Shown here: piece after piece, positions 34,188-43,964 of the stretch | Position numbering within the stretch: the first letter of the stretch is position 1 | How the letters are laid out: every line of letters starts with the position of its first letter | Source of the DNA: Bdellovibrio sp. | Lineage (GTDB): Bacteria > Bdellovibrionota > Bacteriovoracia > Bacteriovoracales > Bacteriovoracaceae | DNA length: 64,000 nt | Reading direction: 5' to 3' | Assembly (NCBI GenBank): GCA_016187935.1 | Contig: JACPIU010000012.1 | Location: 1 to 64,000, forward strand | The notes under the pieces: model-generated | What the model was told of the DNA's origin: nothing | What the model saw: the letters and a program-made list of their open reading frames with translations, nothing else | The model's database searches: none | Translations under genes and position numbers: made by a program

Positions 34188-35565
34188 TCGGCCCTCCCTG
34201 AGGCACTTCATTTCTAATGGACAGGAAAGAAAATTCTTTGTTTGCGGGCAATGTCAGAACCAGCAAGTTGAAAGGGTATTTGGCCTTATCAGTCACTAAT
34301 TGTTTGAGATTTTTATTGGAAATTTCCACCAAGGCCTTCATGGCAGGATGGCCAGTTTCTAGATATTCGGCCCATAGAACTGTCATAGCGTCGATCAAAA
34401 CAAGCGTTGGACGACTTTCAAGGCGAAAAGAAAGATGAGATAGGAGCGTGATATTTTCGTAAAAAATTTTGGAATGAATGTAAGGCGTGAGATAATAAAG
34501 GGCATCCCCTGCATTGATAAGAGGCGACGCTTTTTTTAATATCGGGATCTTTTTTGCATCAATCAATCCGAGTCTGGGGAGAATTAACTCCATTTGATTA
34601 AAAAATGTTTGCCCTCGCCCCGGACCTATTATGCCGTGTTGGGTAATGCCCATTACCGAGTTGGAAGTGTGAAGTTGTTGTGAGGCAAGGGCCATAGCAT
34701 AATCTTTGAGAATTTCCCAGGTACTTTGAGTTCCACGTCCAAAATGCAGGGTTTGATCCAGATCAAGAATTATTTTGACGTTGCAATTAACACATTTTTC
34801 ATATTCATTGGTATGCAGTTTGCGCAGCTTCGCCGATTTCTTCCAATTGATATGTTTGTAGGAATCTCCAAAACGGTATTCTCGGACGGCCCTAAAAATT
34901 TGAGAGTCGCCACGCTTAACCACTTCTTCTGGCCCGGGATAAAATGAGTACACGTCAGGATTTAAAAGTTGACGGCGCATTCGTTCGATCTTGGGATAGA
35001 CTGTCATATATTCAGTATGATCGATTGCCGTCTGCATCTGCATAATGCCGAGTTGATCAGAGAATTTCAATTCCAGCTGGTAAAAACGGTGTATTCCCAT
35101 GCCATTATTCAATTCAATCGTTTGTTTTTGAGGTGCCAGTTTTTGGCCTAAAGAAGTGTAAAAAGTGAGATTGATATTTCTATTACCCGTGAATCTATCA
35201 TGCACATGCAAATTGATTTCTTTTTGCCCAAAAGGAGCGAACAGTAAATAAGTTACATGCGTCGTTTCTTTTTCGCGACCGGATTTATTAAATTGTCTTT
35301 TGAGACGGAAATCGTGAGTCGAAATTTTTATTTTATAATATAAATACGCCAAAAGAATCAGGATGGAGATAAATAAAGCGCCTCTTTCAATGCTGTGGAG
35401 GAGAAAAGAGCTTAAAAGAATTATCAATGCCAAACAACAGAGAATGGCAAATGAGGAAAATCTGACCCCGTCGTAGTATAGCGTTCTGTCAGAGTCATAT
35501 CCAAATCGCAGAGCTTTATTTAATTTTATTAGCTCAGGCCATAAAGGTGTGAATTTCAGATTCAT
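34177..35565 (-). CDS. DUF58-domain membrane protein
   Basis: The protein of 462 residues has two TM helices near the N-terminus (about 33-75) and a DUF58 domain with VREYRFGDSYKHINWKKSAK and LHTNEYEK, the family signature. DUF58 proteins are related to VWA domains and are usually encoded beside MoxR ATPases; here the MoxR gene is 6 bp upstream. Function in the envelope is unknown. Confidence 0.85.
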   Translation of the reverse strand: MNLKFTPLWPELIKLNKALRFGYDSDRTLYYDGVRFSSFAILCCLALIILLSSFLLHSIERGALFISILILLAYLYYKIKISTHDFRLKRQFNKSGREKETTHVTYLLFAPFGQKEINLHVHDRFTGNRNINLTFYTSLGQKLAPQKQTIELNNGMGIHRFYQLELKFSDQLGIMQMQTAIDHTEYMTVYPKIERMRRQLLNPDVYSFYPGPEEVVKRGDSQIFRAVREYRFGDSYKHINWKKSAKLRKLHTNEYEKCVNCNVKIILDLDQTLHFGRGTQSTWEILKDYAMALASQQLHTSNSVMGITQHGIIGPGRGQTFFNQMELILPRLGLIDAKKIPILKKASPLINAGDALYYLTPYIHSKIFYENITLLSHLSFRLESRPTLVLIDAMTVLWAEYLETGHPAMKALVEISNKNLKQLVTDKAKYPFNLLVLTLPANKEFSFLSIRNEVPQGGPNAR

Positions 35566-35571
35566 ATACGA

Positions 35572-36510
35572 TCACCTGGCCGTGGCCCTGACTTTTTTCA
35601 GACACTCATCAATGATTTCTTCGTTTTGGATTCCTTCAAAGCGTGCCTCAGGCCGTAACATTAATCTGTGCCCCAGCACGACAGGTGCTAATTCATAGAC
35701 AAATTCAGGGCGGACAAAATCTTCTCCTGCAAGATAGGCCCAAACCATTGAGAGACGCAAAAGCTGTAGGCCTGATCTTGGACTAGGTCCCAGTGCAAGT
35801 TTGGGATGTTTTCGCAGCATTGTGAGAAGGCCGATTAAATATTGGGCCAAAGCGGGAGCGACCTGAATGCGTCCGATCTCCTGTTGAACAGATTCCAATT
35901 CTTTTGAACTTACGATTTTGTCGATTTGCTCCAACGGATCAGCGGCCGTTCGAGAAAGTAGCATTTTCATTTCGTTATCCCGATCCGGGGGGCCCAATGC
36001 TAAGCGTACCCAGAAACGATCAAGGGCCGCTTCAGGGAGAGGAAAAGTTCCCTGCTGTTCGATAGGATTCTGAGTCGCAATGACAAAAAAGAGCGGCGGC
36101 AGACCTGCCGTGATCCCTTCGGCCGTAATCTGCCGTTCTGCCATGGCCTCAAGCAAGGCACTTTGTGCCCGTGGTGTGGCCCGATTCAATTCATCGCCCA
36201 AGAAGAGTGTCGTAAAGAGCGGGCCTTTTCGAAAGACAAAGCGTTTGTTGGACTCATCGTAAAACGAATGCCCGGTCAAGTCGGATGGAAGAAGATCAGG
36301 CGTGAACTGCACCCGTGTAAAGGGCACATCCACCGATTTTGAAAAGGCCCGTACCATCATGGTCTTTCCGGTTCCCGGTACATCTTCGAGAAGAACATGG
36401 CCACCCGCTAGCCAAGTTGCCAGCACCGTGATGATTTGCTCATCTTTTCCCACGATCACTTTGGCAACATTGCCATGAATCGCCCTGGCGATTTTGTTTT
36501 GTAAATCCAT
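35572..36510 (-). CDS. MoxR-family AAA+ ATPase
   Basis: The protein of 312 residues has Walker A (DVPGTGKTMMV), Walker B (FLGDELNRATPR), IATQNPIEQQGTFPLPEAALDRFWV (sensor 1 and arginine-finger region) and a C-terminal GPSPRSGLQLLR. MoxR ATPases act as chaperones that remodel or metallate VWA-type partners; the DUF58 partner follows. First gene of the operon. No strong ribosome binding site. Confidence 0.92.
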   Translation of the reverse strand: MDLQNKIARAIHGNVAKVIVGKDEQIITVLATWLAGGHVLLEDVPGTGKTMMVRAFSKSVDVPFTRVQFTPDLLPSDLTGHSFYDESNKRFVFRKGPLFTTLFLGDELNRATPRAQSALLEAMAERQITAEGITAGLPPLFFVIATQNPIEQQGTFPLPEAALDRFWVRLALGPPDRDNEMKMLLSRTAADPLEQIDKIVSSKELESVQQEIGRIQVAPALAQYLIGLLTMLRKHPKLALGPSPRSGLQLLRLSMVWAYLAGEDFVRPEFVYELAPVVLGHRLMLRPEARFEGIQNEEIIDECLKKVRATAR

Positions 36511-36572
36511 AAGTATTTGAATACTTTTCGGAAGAAAGTTCGCAGGAGTCGAGACTTTTTTAGGTGAGTGTA

Positions 36573-38018
36573 TTACTCAGGGACAACGCACGAGAGGATG
36601 AATGATCGCTGCTGTTTCTTTTTGAACATGTCCAGCGACCAGAAGCGAAATCTCTGGGAGACTTTTAGCTCCATTCTTTGGGTGTCATATTCAATGTCGC
36701 TGATTTCACGGGCCTTATGTCGATAGCTGAGAATTCCCGTGCGTTGATTCATCTTGTACTCGGTAGTAGATAAATCCAGTCTAACTTCCTGGTCATTTCT
36801 TCGATCATCGTACTCCTCAAGCCGGCCAACCACTTTAATGGTGGTTTGTTTGTTAGCATCGGTTTTGCTGAGAACACATAGATGGGCAAGCTCAGTGGTG
36901 TACTTGTAGGCGCTGGACGTTTGGCCGTTAACCACTTTTTGACAACTGGCCAGCGATTTGAAATTTGTTCCTTTCATGAAAGTCAGGCAGGGATTTTCCT
37001 TCGGGGCCGTGATGATAGGAATGTCGCCAGTGTTAATCGGAACTGGCGCACCACCGATCTGATTGAGATTCCAATCAAATGGCAAATAGGTAAGATTATC
37101 ATAGGTTCGAAGGATCCCGTATAACTGCATAAATGGTGCTATACCACCAACTTTTTCTTGCTCGAAAATGCCCTTATTCCATTTGAACATTTGATTGAGA
37201 TTGGTAATCTTGTTGACATGGTCATTGGATACCATCGTCGTGAGTCGCATACTCAGGCGAGTGATCTCATTTAATTGTTCTTCCAGCTTTTTTTCACGAT
37301 ATGCTTCATCTAACAAGACAGCACAGGTTTGACATCCTTTCGCCAGGGCAAAAATTACGCGAGAATCCTTGGTGTTCGGAATACTTGGCGGTGAGATCTC
37401 CAAAATACGATTTTCCAATTGTTCAAAGCTTAAGAGATTACCTGCGACTTTGAGCAGATCCTTTTGTTTAAAAATAGTATTTTGATCAAAATCAAGACGT
37501 CCACGGATGTCACGAATGGATTCAATTTTTTTGCCATTTTTCATCAAATTGCGCACGATTATTTGGATAATGTTGAAATTATAGGCATTAATCAAAAAGG
37601 CCTTTTTATAGCTTTCGCTTTTTCCCTCAAGAGCACTTGGATTTTCTATTTTAAGACGAATGGCTTCCACCATTTTCATATATTTTGAATCCAGCTTACT
37701 GCGCAGTTGGTGCAATCCCTCGTAGTTCACTTTCGTAATAAAACTGTGACCGTCTTCAACTTTTACGCCCAGTTTATAAAAACGATCCAGGAGATCATCC
37801 ATGTTTTGCGCCATGATTAAGCGATCTTCGGGATTGTTATTGTCGATCACGCTGGTATCATCGTTGGTATTATTAGAATCGTAGGTGAGATTGGGAAGTT
37901 TGGTGTCAGTTTGAATGGGAGTGATATCGCCATAATCTGCTGATTTTTTGCCGCAAGCCCCTAGTGTTATAAACATGCATGTGACCGAGACAACCGTCGT
38001 GATTCTGCCAAATTTCAT
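36573..38018 (-). CDS. DUF547-domain lipoprotein
   Basis: The protein of 481 residues has a lipoprotein signal (VTCMFITLGACG, lipid Cys about residue 22). DUF547 is visible in the middle: AFLINAYNFNIIQIIVRNL and VIFALAKGCQTCAVLLDEAY. The C-terminal half is beta-rich, with CLTF and CVLSK Cys pairs, and is unrecognised. The ATG at 38018 has GGAG 8 bases upstream and is preferred over the ATG 6 bases earlier. DUF547 function is unknown; members are often secreted. Confidence 0.8.
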   Translation of the reverse strand: MKFGRITTVVSVTCMFITLGACGKKSADYGDITPIQTDTKLPNLTYDSNNTNDDTSVIDNNNPEDRLIMAQNMDDLLDRFYKLGVKVEDGHSFITKVNYEGLHQLRSKLDSKYMKMVEAIRLKIENPSALEGKSESYKKAFLINAYNFNIIQIIVRNLMKNGKKIESIRDIRGRLDFDQNTIFKQKDLLKVAGNLLSFEQLENRILEISPPSIPNTKDSRVIFALAKGCQTCAVLLDEAYREKKLEEQLNEITRLSMRLTTMVSNDHVNKITNLNQMFKWNKGIFEQEKVGGIAPFMQLYGILRTYDNLTYLPFDWNLNQIGGAPVPINTGDIPIITAPKENPCLTFMKGTNFKSLASCQKVVNGQTSSAYKYTTELAHLCVLSKTDANKQTTIKVVGRLEEYDDRRNDQEVRLDLSTTEYKMNQRTGILSYRHKAREISDIEYDTQRMELKVSQRFRFWSLDMFKKKQQRSFILSCVVPE

Positions 38019-38134
38019 CGTCATTTCTCCGCGCTGAAAAATGAGTAATTATGGCAGATTTGTCAGAGAGAGGTAGGGATAAGGAACTTTTTACATATGG
38101 GCCAAAAGCCGCCGACGATGATTGCCTCCCGGTT

Positions 38135-38569
38135 TTAGATGTTTTTTTGGGCCTGGCATCGTCCCGCCTTTCCTCGATCATATGTATAGATAAGAAAAGG
38201 CGATTGATCCGATGACCAATTTTCAAGCGTTTGAGTGTAGTGACCGGCCCCACCAAGGCACATCATGGCCAACTGGCCACAGAGAAATTTATCCGTCACT
38301 TCGCAATTTTTTAAGAGATGAGATTGGTCTTTAGTTTGGATAACCAGGTCTAGGACAAAAGTCATTTCACCTTTTTGCTCGATCCTGGGTTGGGTAAACG
38401 AACCTCGATACTGAATGCCTTCAATGCTGGGTACGAGACGGTGTTTCTTAAAATATTGAAGGGCCTCTTCAAAACGAGTTTTTTCAGATTCTGAATGTTG
38501 TGCCCGTAAAAGTCCAAAAGACAGTGGCGCTACAAGGATGATGAATATTATCAGGGCAACCATCTGCAT
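38135..38569 (-). CDS. Small exported or anchored protein at the end of the gliding cluster
   Basis: The protein of 144 residues has an N-terminal hydrophobic segment (MVALIIFIILVAPLSFGLL), a signal peptide or anchor. The mature part has four Cys residues (KNCEV, FLCGQ, MMCLGG, AGRCQ), probably disulphide-bonded. ATG at 38569 has GAGG 7 bases upstream. It follows the GltG-like gene by about 50 bp and is last of the cluster. Not recognised. Confidence 0.65.
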   Translation of the reverse strand: MQMVALIIFIILVAPLSFGLLRAQHSESEKTRFEEALQYFKKHRLVPSIEGIQYRGSFTQPRIEQKGEMTFVLDLVIQTKDQSHLLKNCEVTDKFLCGQLAMMCLGGAGHYTQTLENWSSDQSPFLIYTYDRGKAGRCQAQKNI

Positions 38570-38620
38570 ACGAATACCTCATTGAACTTCTCGGTATTGG
38601 ATGCAGAAACTTGAGCGTTT

Positions 38621-40525
38621 CTATAGTTTACCTTTTTCTGCAAAGAAATTAAGGGGTTGACGGACATCGACGACCCCTCCGCCTTTAGGCTTGGGGAAGT
38701 CGATGAGTTTAAGCACATGGGCCATGCAATCGCGCCCGTTTTTAGAGAAGCGGGCATCGTGGGCCTTGATGTTTGTCGTCCCCACTTTTCCGTTCTCGTC
38801 AATCCTAAAGAGCAGATCGACGACACCCTTAATATCCTCACTATTTTGTGCCAATTCCTGCTGATAACAGTGCCTAAATTGCGGCAAATATTCTTGTAAA
38901 ATTTTGCGTAAAAGATCCGGGTCCATGGACCCCAGGACGACAGTTTTTGGTTCGACATAAAGAAGATCGCTGCCATTTTTATTCGATAGACCCTTGGTGC
39001 CGGAACTACCTTTGGCGGTACCAAAAGCATCGCTGCCAAAATTCCCAATTTCTGCCGATGCTTTGCCAAGTGCCGTGCTGGTGCTGGCACTGCCTCCTGG
39101 GTTGTGATTAATAGCATTTCCACTGCTGGTCCCCTTTATATCCGCTGCCACGTTAGATTTTGAATTGAGAAATGAGCTAAGCCCTCCGCTGATTTCTAAT
39201 TTATAAGTCGGAACGGGTGATTGGGCCTTTTCTTTGCCTGATTGGGTCTGCTTCTCCTTGATCATGGGTTTAGTCTGGGCCACGTTGGCTTCCTTGGGAC
39301 GTCCATCCTTACTCATAGAATTTTCAGGTTTTGCCTGCTCTGTACTTTTGTTTCCTTGATGAGTGCTGACGTTGCTGTTTTGGGCAATCATTTGGGCCTC
39401 AGCAGGTTTCATCGCGCGTTTATAGACCACCGCAATTTTTTCTTCCACCACTTGCTCGGGAGGGCGCACTAAAAGCATGAGTAACGAGAGACCTATGCCT
39501 ATTCCAAAAAACTTGGCGGCCTGTTTTTTGAAGTGTGTATCACGTCCAAAAAATGGAGGGGGACTGACCTTGTCAGGATTTGGGGTCAAACGGATAAAAA
39601 TCTGCACTGTCTTTTTAGAATAGACTACCAGATCGTTACTGCAGAGTTTGAAATCCTCCGCAGCGGTGCTTGTGCCTTTAATAATTTTAAAATCGTGGTC
39701 CTTCACCTGGTGCAGAATCACTTCACCGCTTTTGACATGAGCAAGCAGAATGTCATCAGAATATTCGTCAATTGTTCCCGGGACCAGATATTGCTGACCT
39801 TTTTTCTTGTTACTTAAAATGAGTTTTCCAACGTTCAGTGGGAAATAATCAATTGAAAGAATACAATGAGAACTAACGACAGTGACTTCAATGGCACTGT
39901 TTTGACATTTTTTGAAAATATTTAAAATATTTTTATCTTCTGTCGTGACACCATCGTTGGCCTCGATAAAGAAATCTCTAATATTGAGTGGATTTTCGAT
40001 GGTGGGAATTTCACCCGCTGGTCGATAGGAAGATTCATCGAAGACGATATCGGCATATTCTCCATCAATAATTTGCAGACCCTGCAGAGGGATCAGCTCG
40101 AGCGGTTTTTGTTCCACCACAGACTGGTTAAAAACTTGAACAAGACCGGCATCTTGATCCAGTGGATGTTGCCCGATAGTTTCCTCAATATAAAACTCAA
40201 CCATCCCAAACTGGAGACGATCCCCGCTTTGGAAGTGACCATTGGAAGTTTTTACTCCAGAGATATAGCTTCCATTGTGAGAGTTGAGGTCGATCAGTCC
40301 CCCTATGGTTTCTTGTGCTGGGCCCATCTCCAAAATAATGATGGCATGGTAGAAACTGATTGACGGATCTTCCAGCCGGATATCAGCTTGAGGGGAACTA
40401 CCGATTAAAAGTTTTTTCTTGTTGAAAACAAATTCATGCACGGCCTTGCCATCTTTGTAAGACACGCCCCTAAGGATCACATGGCCTTTCTTTTCCAGTG
40501 CCGCATTTTTCGAATGCAATAACAT
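38621..40525 (-). CDS. FHA and TonB-like (AgmX/PglI C-terminal) protein, GltG-like
   Basis: The start is ATG 40525, 5 bp after the upstream stop, with AAAGGACAG before it. An FHA domain lies at about residues 10-115 (LIGSSPQADIRLEDPSIS, NSHNGSYISG). FHA domains bind phosphothreonine. A second region (about 215-315) may be another FHA or linker. A TM helix follows at about 333-355 (FGIGIGLSLLMLLV), then a long Gly/Ser/Lys-rich periplasmic linker, and at the C-terminus a TonB-like AgmX/PglI domain (LPQFRHCYQQEL, GRDCMAHVLKLIDFPKP). This architecture is that of GltG in the Myxococcus Glt motility complex, which links the inner motor to the periplasm. Confidence 0.82.
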   Translation of the reverse strand: MLLHSKNAALEKKGHVILRGVSYKDGKAVHEFVFNKKKLLIGSSPQADIRLEDPSISFYHAIIILEMGPAQETIGGLIDLNSHNGSYISGVKTSNGHFQSGDRLQFGMVEFYIEETIGQHPLDQDAGLVQVFNQSVVEQKPLELIPLQGLQIIDGEYADIVFDESSYRPAGEIPTIENPLNIRDFFIEANDGVTTEDKNILNIFKKCQNSAIEVTVVSSHCILSIDYFPLNVGKLILSNKKKGQQYLVPGTIDEYSDDILLAHVKSGEVILHQVKDHDFKIIKGTSTAAEDFKLCSNDLVVYSKKTVQIFIRLTPNPDKVSPPPFFGRDTHFKKQAAKFFGIGIGLSLLMLLVRPPEQVVEEKIAVVYKRAMKPAEAQMIAQNSNVSTHQGNKSTEQAKPENSMSKDGRPKEANVAQTKPMIKEKQTQSGKEKAQSPVPTYKLEISGGLSSFLNSKSNVAADIKGTSSGNAINHNPGGSASTSTALGKASAEIGNFGSDAFGTAKGSSGTKGLSNKNGSDLLYVEPKTVVLGSMDPDLLRKILQEYLPQFRHCYQQELAQNSEDIKGVVDLLFRIDENGKVGTTNIKAHDARFSKNGRDCMAHVLKLIDFPKPKGGGVVDVRQPLNFFAEKGKL

Positions 40526-40530
40526 AAAAA

Positions 40531-41160
40531 CTACTGTCCTTTGACCAAGTGATGGAGCATTTTCCATTCGGGATCTAGAGTAAGCTCTTTGGGGGCCTCT
40601 GAGATTATCCCTTCCGCCAAAGCAAACTGTCCTTGTCGCACATAGAGACTGCACAAATTAAAGATAGGGGAAAGGAGTGTTGCTCTTTTCTTGGCCTCCA
40701 AGAAATGCGCGATGGCATCTTTGTGATTATTTTTTTTCCATAAGAGTACTCCCATATTATTAAAGACTCGGGCCTCTTCTTGTTTATCTTTGGCCTTGCT
40801 TAAGGCAATTTTGAAAAAGTAGTAGGCCCGATCAAAATCCATTTTTTGAACAGAGCAATTCCCTAGCGTTAGCCAGTAGGAACTTTTCATCTCCTGATCT
40901 TTATAGATAGCTTGCAGTTTATTAAGCCCTGTTTCCGTATCACCCATCCGGCAATCAATTCCAGCACCCTCAGTCTTGGCCGCAGGCATTTGCTTCTGAA
41001 GGGCACTTAAGCGTTCTTGGCCGAAGCGATCCTTGGATTCTTTTGCAAGTTTATCATCGCTGGGATTTTCGATACTCCGGGTATGAGTTTGAGACTGATG
41101 GGCGCAGCTCATGGTAAACAATGCGGACATCAATATGAGTATGCAGACTTTTGTTTTCAT
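40531..41160 (-). CDS. TPR lipoprotein, GltE/AglT-like
   Basis: The protein of 209 residues has a lipoprotein signal (CILILMSALFTMSC, lipid Cys at 19) and TPR-like helical pairs (SYWLTLGNCSVQKMDFDRAYYFF, ARVFNNMGVLLWKKNNHKDAI, SPIFNLCSLYVRQGQFALAE). Its position between the large TPR protein and the FHA protein fits the GltE-like lipoprotein of gliding clusters. It would sit in the outer or inner membrane leaflet facing the periplasm. Confidence 0.75.
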   Translation of the reverse strand: MKTKVCILILMSALFTMSCAHQSQTHTRSIENPSDDKLAKESKDRFGQERLSALQKQMPAAKTEGAGIDCRMGDTETGLNKLQAIYKDQEMKSSYWLTLGNCSVQKMDFDRAYYFFKIALSKAKDKQEEARVFNNMGVLLWKKNNHKDAIAHFLEAKKRATLLSPIFNLCSLYVRQGQFALAEGIISEAPKELTLDPEWKMLHHLVKGQ

Positions 41161-41165
41161 AGTTA

Positions 41166-43964
41166 TTAATCCATCAATACAGTTAACTCCGGCATTGGTG
41201 ATGCTGGTGCTCTGGAATGTTCAACGGCATTGTTAAGGTTTCCGGAAAAAAACTGTGCGGTCCTCAGTTTTTTAAATGATTTGAAATATGATTGCCCTTT
41301 CTCCTCAATCTTGCGGGATAAGTTTTTCATTTCTTTCTGAAAAACTTGTTGGAATTCGACGGGAGCACTTCCTGGATTCAAGGATGCGATTTTGACAGCA
41401 CTGATTGAATAGATCATGCCAAGATGATACGTCAGATAAGGTGCGTAATAAGGGTTATTATTTTTTAAAAAATCTTCGATCTTATTGGTTAACTCTTTGA
41501 GTTTTCCCAGTCCTTCAGATAAATGGCGATTAAACGAGTCTTGGTTGAAGGGACTCAGATATTGTTCCAGCTCCAACTTCCAGGGAGTCTTGAGTTCGGC
41601 ATATAATTTTTCAAACTGAGTGTGTTGGGTCAATGCCTGGCGATAATGCGCCACTGTCTCGGGAGATGAAGTAAGCGAAACTAGACTCTCTTCCAATACC
41701 ATGAAGGCCATTGTTCCTAGTGCGCTTTTTTCTGGGAAAACCTCAATATACATATTCAAAACGTAGTCGAGAATTTCACCTTTCTGCTTCATTGATGACA
41801 AATGTCGATGCTGCCCTAATTTTTTAACAAACTGTAAGTATTCCTGCCGATAGTTGAGGTAGCGATAGGTGTTAAGAATGAGCATATTGGCCTTTTCACT
41901 ATATTCGTTTGTTGCCAATGTTTCTGCCGCCTGAAAATGGCGTAGCGCCATGTTCCACTCGATCATTCCCAAGGTCATTTCCTGAAGTAGGTTCTTATGA
42001 TCTGGATTTTTGGAAGTTATTTTTAAAATTCCTTCACCAAGCTGAAGGGCCTGGGTGAAAAACTGTCCATAGGCGAAAAGAAAGGCCATTTTTTGAAATT
42101 TTGGCAGATAGTTGCTGTATTCTTTCTGTGGCATGAGCGTGAGTGAAGTCATGGCAGATTGTGATGCCTCTTCTCCTTCCATCTTATTCAAATAAATCAA
42201 TGAGGCATTGTAGGCGGCCTTGGCCCGAACAATCGTCGGAAAGGTCTCTTGGCCAGCGAGATGGTTAAGACCATTGGTGGCTTGCTCAAGTTTATTTTGC
42301 TTTTCCAGCACTATAAATTGATCGAATAATATATTCCCCAAAATGCCTTTGGCCTTTTCTGTCTCATCCAAGGCAAATGAGAAGGGGGGCTTGGTCATGA
42401 GTGCGATCAGACGATTGATCTCGGTAACATTTTTAAGCTTGATGTAGTGATCTAGGATGGATAGAAATTGTTTCTTGTGAATATCGAGGTCTTTGGGAAA
42501 GTTGAGTTGGTAACTATTGAGAAGTTTTTCCGCTTCGCTAACCCGCTTATCTTCCACATATAGGGCGAACAATTCCCGATAGGCCCAGGGCGCTTTCTCT
42601 TCTTTCGGATAAAAGGCCAGCATCTTGGCATAACCTAAATATGCCATTCTCCGCCATTCTTTTTTGGGAAAACTGTCTTCGCTGATAGCGGCAAAAAAAG
42701 AATTTAATATTTTCTTTAACAATTCTAAGTCTGGCGCTGTTTCAGATTGAAGTTGGACGGCCTTTTCGTAATATTGTGCTGAACGCCCAAAGCGTTTTAA
42801 GACAAAGAGCGTTTCCCCCGAATAATAGGTATAGGCGCTGGCATCCTTGGGAGAAACTTCGGCAATCATTTTAAAATATTCAAGAACACGTGCAAGCTGT
42901 ATCTCATTTATTTTCTTGTCGTGATGAAAATGTTTGCTTAGTTCCATCTGATATTGCCCGGCAAGGGATTTGGTCTTTTCCACATACCCATCTTTTAATT
43001 CGATCGGAAGGAGGGCCGATTTTTGTAAACTGCAAAATGCCTTGGCCGATTCGAAAAATAAATCCTCCTTTTTAAAACTGCGATAGACATCTAATTCCTT
43101 CAGCCGAATTTGGGCGAGCTTGGCAGGATCACGCTCTTTTTTCAGGGCCTCTCTTAAGGCACTCCATGCTTCAGGAAATTGGCCGTGGTCTGCCGCAGAA
43201 TGTGCCAACTTTAAGAGATAGGTTGTGGAATCGGCCACTTCCTTGATCAAAAATTGCACGCCTTCCAGACCTCGATTGGCCATAACGTAAAAAACTGTCA
43301 TGGCGGTGAGGACCTGGTCTGATACGGAAATATAGGAAAGACCACTGCCGGTCTTTGATTTGCCCAAGTTAAAGGCGATAATGAGATTATTAATGGCGGT
43401 ATCATAATTCTTGGTTTTGAGATGGCACCAGGCCAGATTGTAGTAATGTTTGGCCAGCCATTCATCTTTCTCATTTTTTACAACATCGCGATAGATCAGG
43501 GTTGCCTTTTTGAAATCTTTTTCATTGTAATAATACTCGGCCAAGCCGACGCGTATTGAATGCGCCAATTGGGATGCGGGTGAGACATATTGAAGTGCTT
43601 TTCGAAAATAGGATTCTGCCATCCTATCTTGGATGATCTTAAGTCCAAAGGATTTTACCTGCTGATAAATTTTAAGTGATTCGGTGAAATAACTTTCTTT
43701 ACTTCGCTTGCTCCGCTCTTCCATCCTCGCGTTGAGGAATGTGGCATTTTCCTCTTCTTTAATGAGCCCTAAGCGCTCAGAGTGAAGATGGAATAGGCGA
43801 TACTCGAGGTCAGGACCGCGATTTCCACCCAAAGTTTCGATGGTTTTAATTTCCTCATTAACCAATTGGTATAATTGCTGCCAGCGAGCGTTCTGGGTCT
43901 CAGCGGCGAGAACGCCATCCACCAGTAAGGTGAATATGAAAAAGAGGAGTCTATTGATTTTCAT
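41166..43964 (-). CDS. Large exported TPR-repeat protein, GltD-like
   Basis: The 932-residue protein has a signal peptide (MKINRLLFFIFTLLVDGVLA) and the rest is almost wholly helical repeats of TPR type, for example HYYNLAWCHLKTKNYDTAI, AYTYYSGETLFVLKRFGRSAQYYEKA and AYNASLIYLNKMEGEEAS. Its size and its place between the ExbD-like genes and a TPR lipoprotein fit the GltD/AgnA type of protein. It starts 4 bp (ATGA overlap) inside the preceding ExbD gene. The role inferred is a periplasmic scaffold. Confidence 0.78.
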   Translation of the reverse strand: MKINRLLFFIFTLLVDGVLAAETQNARWQQLYQLVNEEIKTIETLGGNRGPDLEYRLFHLHSERLGLIKEEENATFLNARMEERSKRSKESYFTESLKIYQQVKSFGLKIIQDRMAESYFRKALQYVSPASQLAHSIRVGLAEYYYNEKDFKKATLIYRDVVKNEKDEWLAKHYYNLAWCHLKTKNYDTAINNLIIAFNLGKSKTGSGLSYISVSDQVLTAMTVFYVMANRGLEGVQFLIKEVADSTTYLLKLAHSAADHGQFPEAWSALREALKKERDPAKLAQIRLKELDVYRSFKKEDLFFESAKAFCSLQKSALLPIELKDGYVEKTKSLAGQYQMELSKHFHHDKKINEIQLARVLEYFKMIAEVSPKDASAYTYYSGETLFVLKRFGRSAQYYEKAVQLQSETAPDLELLKKILNSFFAAISEDSFPKKEWRRMAYLGYAKMLAFYPKEEKAPWAYRELFALYVEDKRVSEAEKLLNSYQLNFPKDLDIHKKQFLSILDHYIKLKNVTEINRLIALMTKPPFSFALDETEKAKGILGNILFDQFIVLEKQNKLEQATNGLNHLAGQETFPTIVRAKAAYNASLIYLNKMEGEEASQSAMTSLTLMPQKEYSNYLPKFQKMAFLFAYGQFFTQALQLGEGILKITSKNPDHKNLLQEMTLGMIEWNMALRHFQAAETLATNEYSEKANMLILNTYRYLNYRQEYLQFVKKLGQHRHLSSMKQKGEILDYVLNMYIEVFPEKSALGTMAFMVLEESLVSLTSSPETVAHYRQALTQHTQFEKLYAELKTPWKLELEQYLSPFNQDSFNRHLSEGLGKLKELTNKIEDFLKNNNPYYAPYLTYHLGMIYSISAVKIASLNPGSAPVEFQQVFQKEMKNLSRKIEEKGQSYFKSFKKLRTAQFFSGNLNNAVEHSRAPASPMPELTVLMD

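Noticed and set aside
38551-39123. A 190-codon frame on the minus strand
   Set aside because: It lies entirely in another frame of the GltG-like gene and the adjacent small gene; its translation shows no domain or signal, and the covering frame has clear FHA and AgmX motifs.
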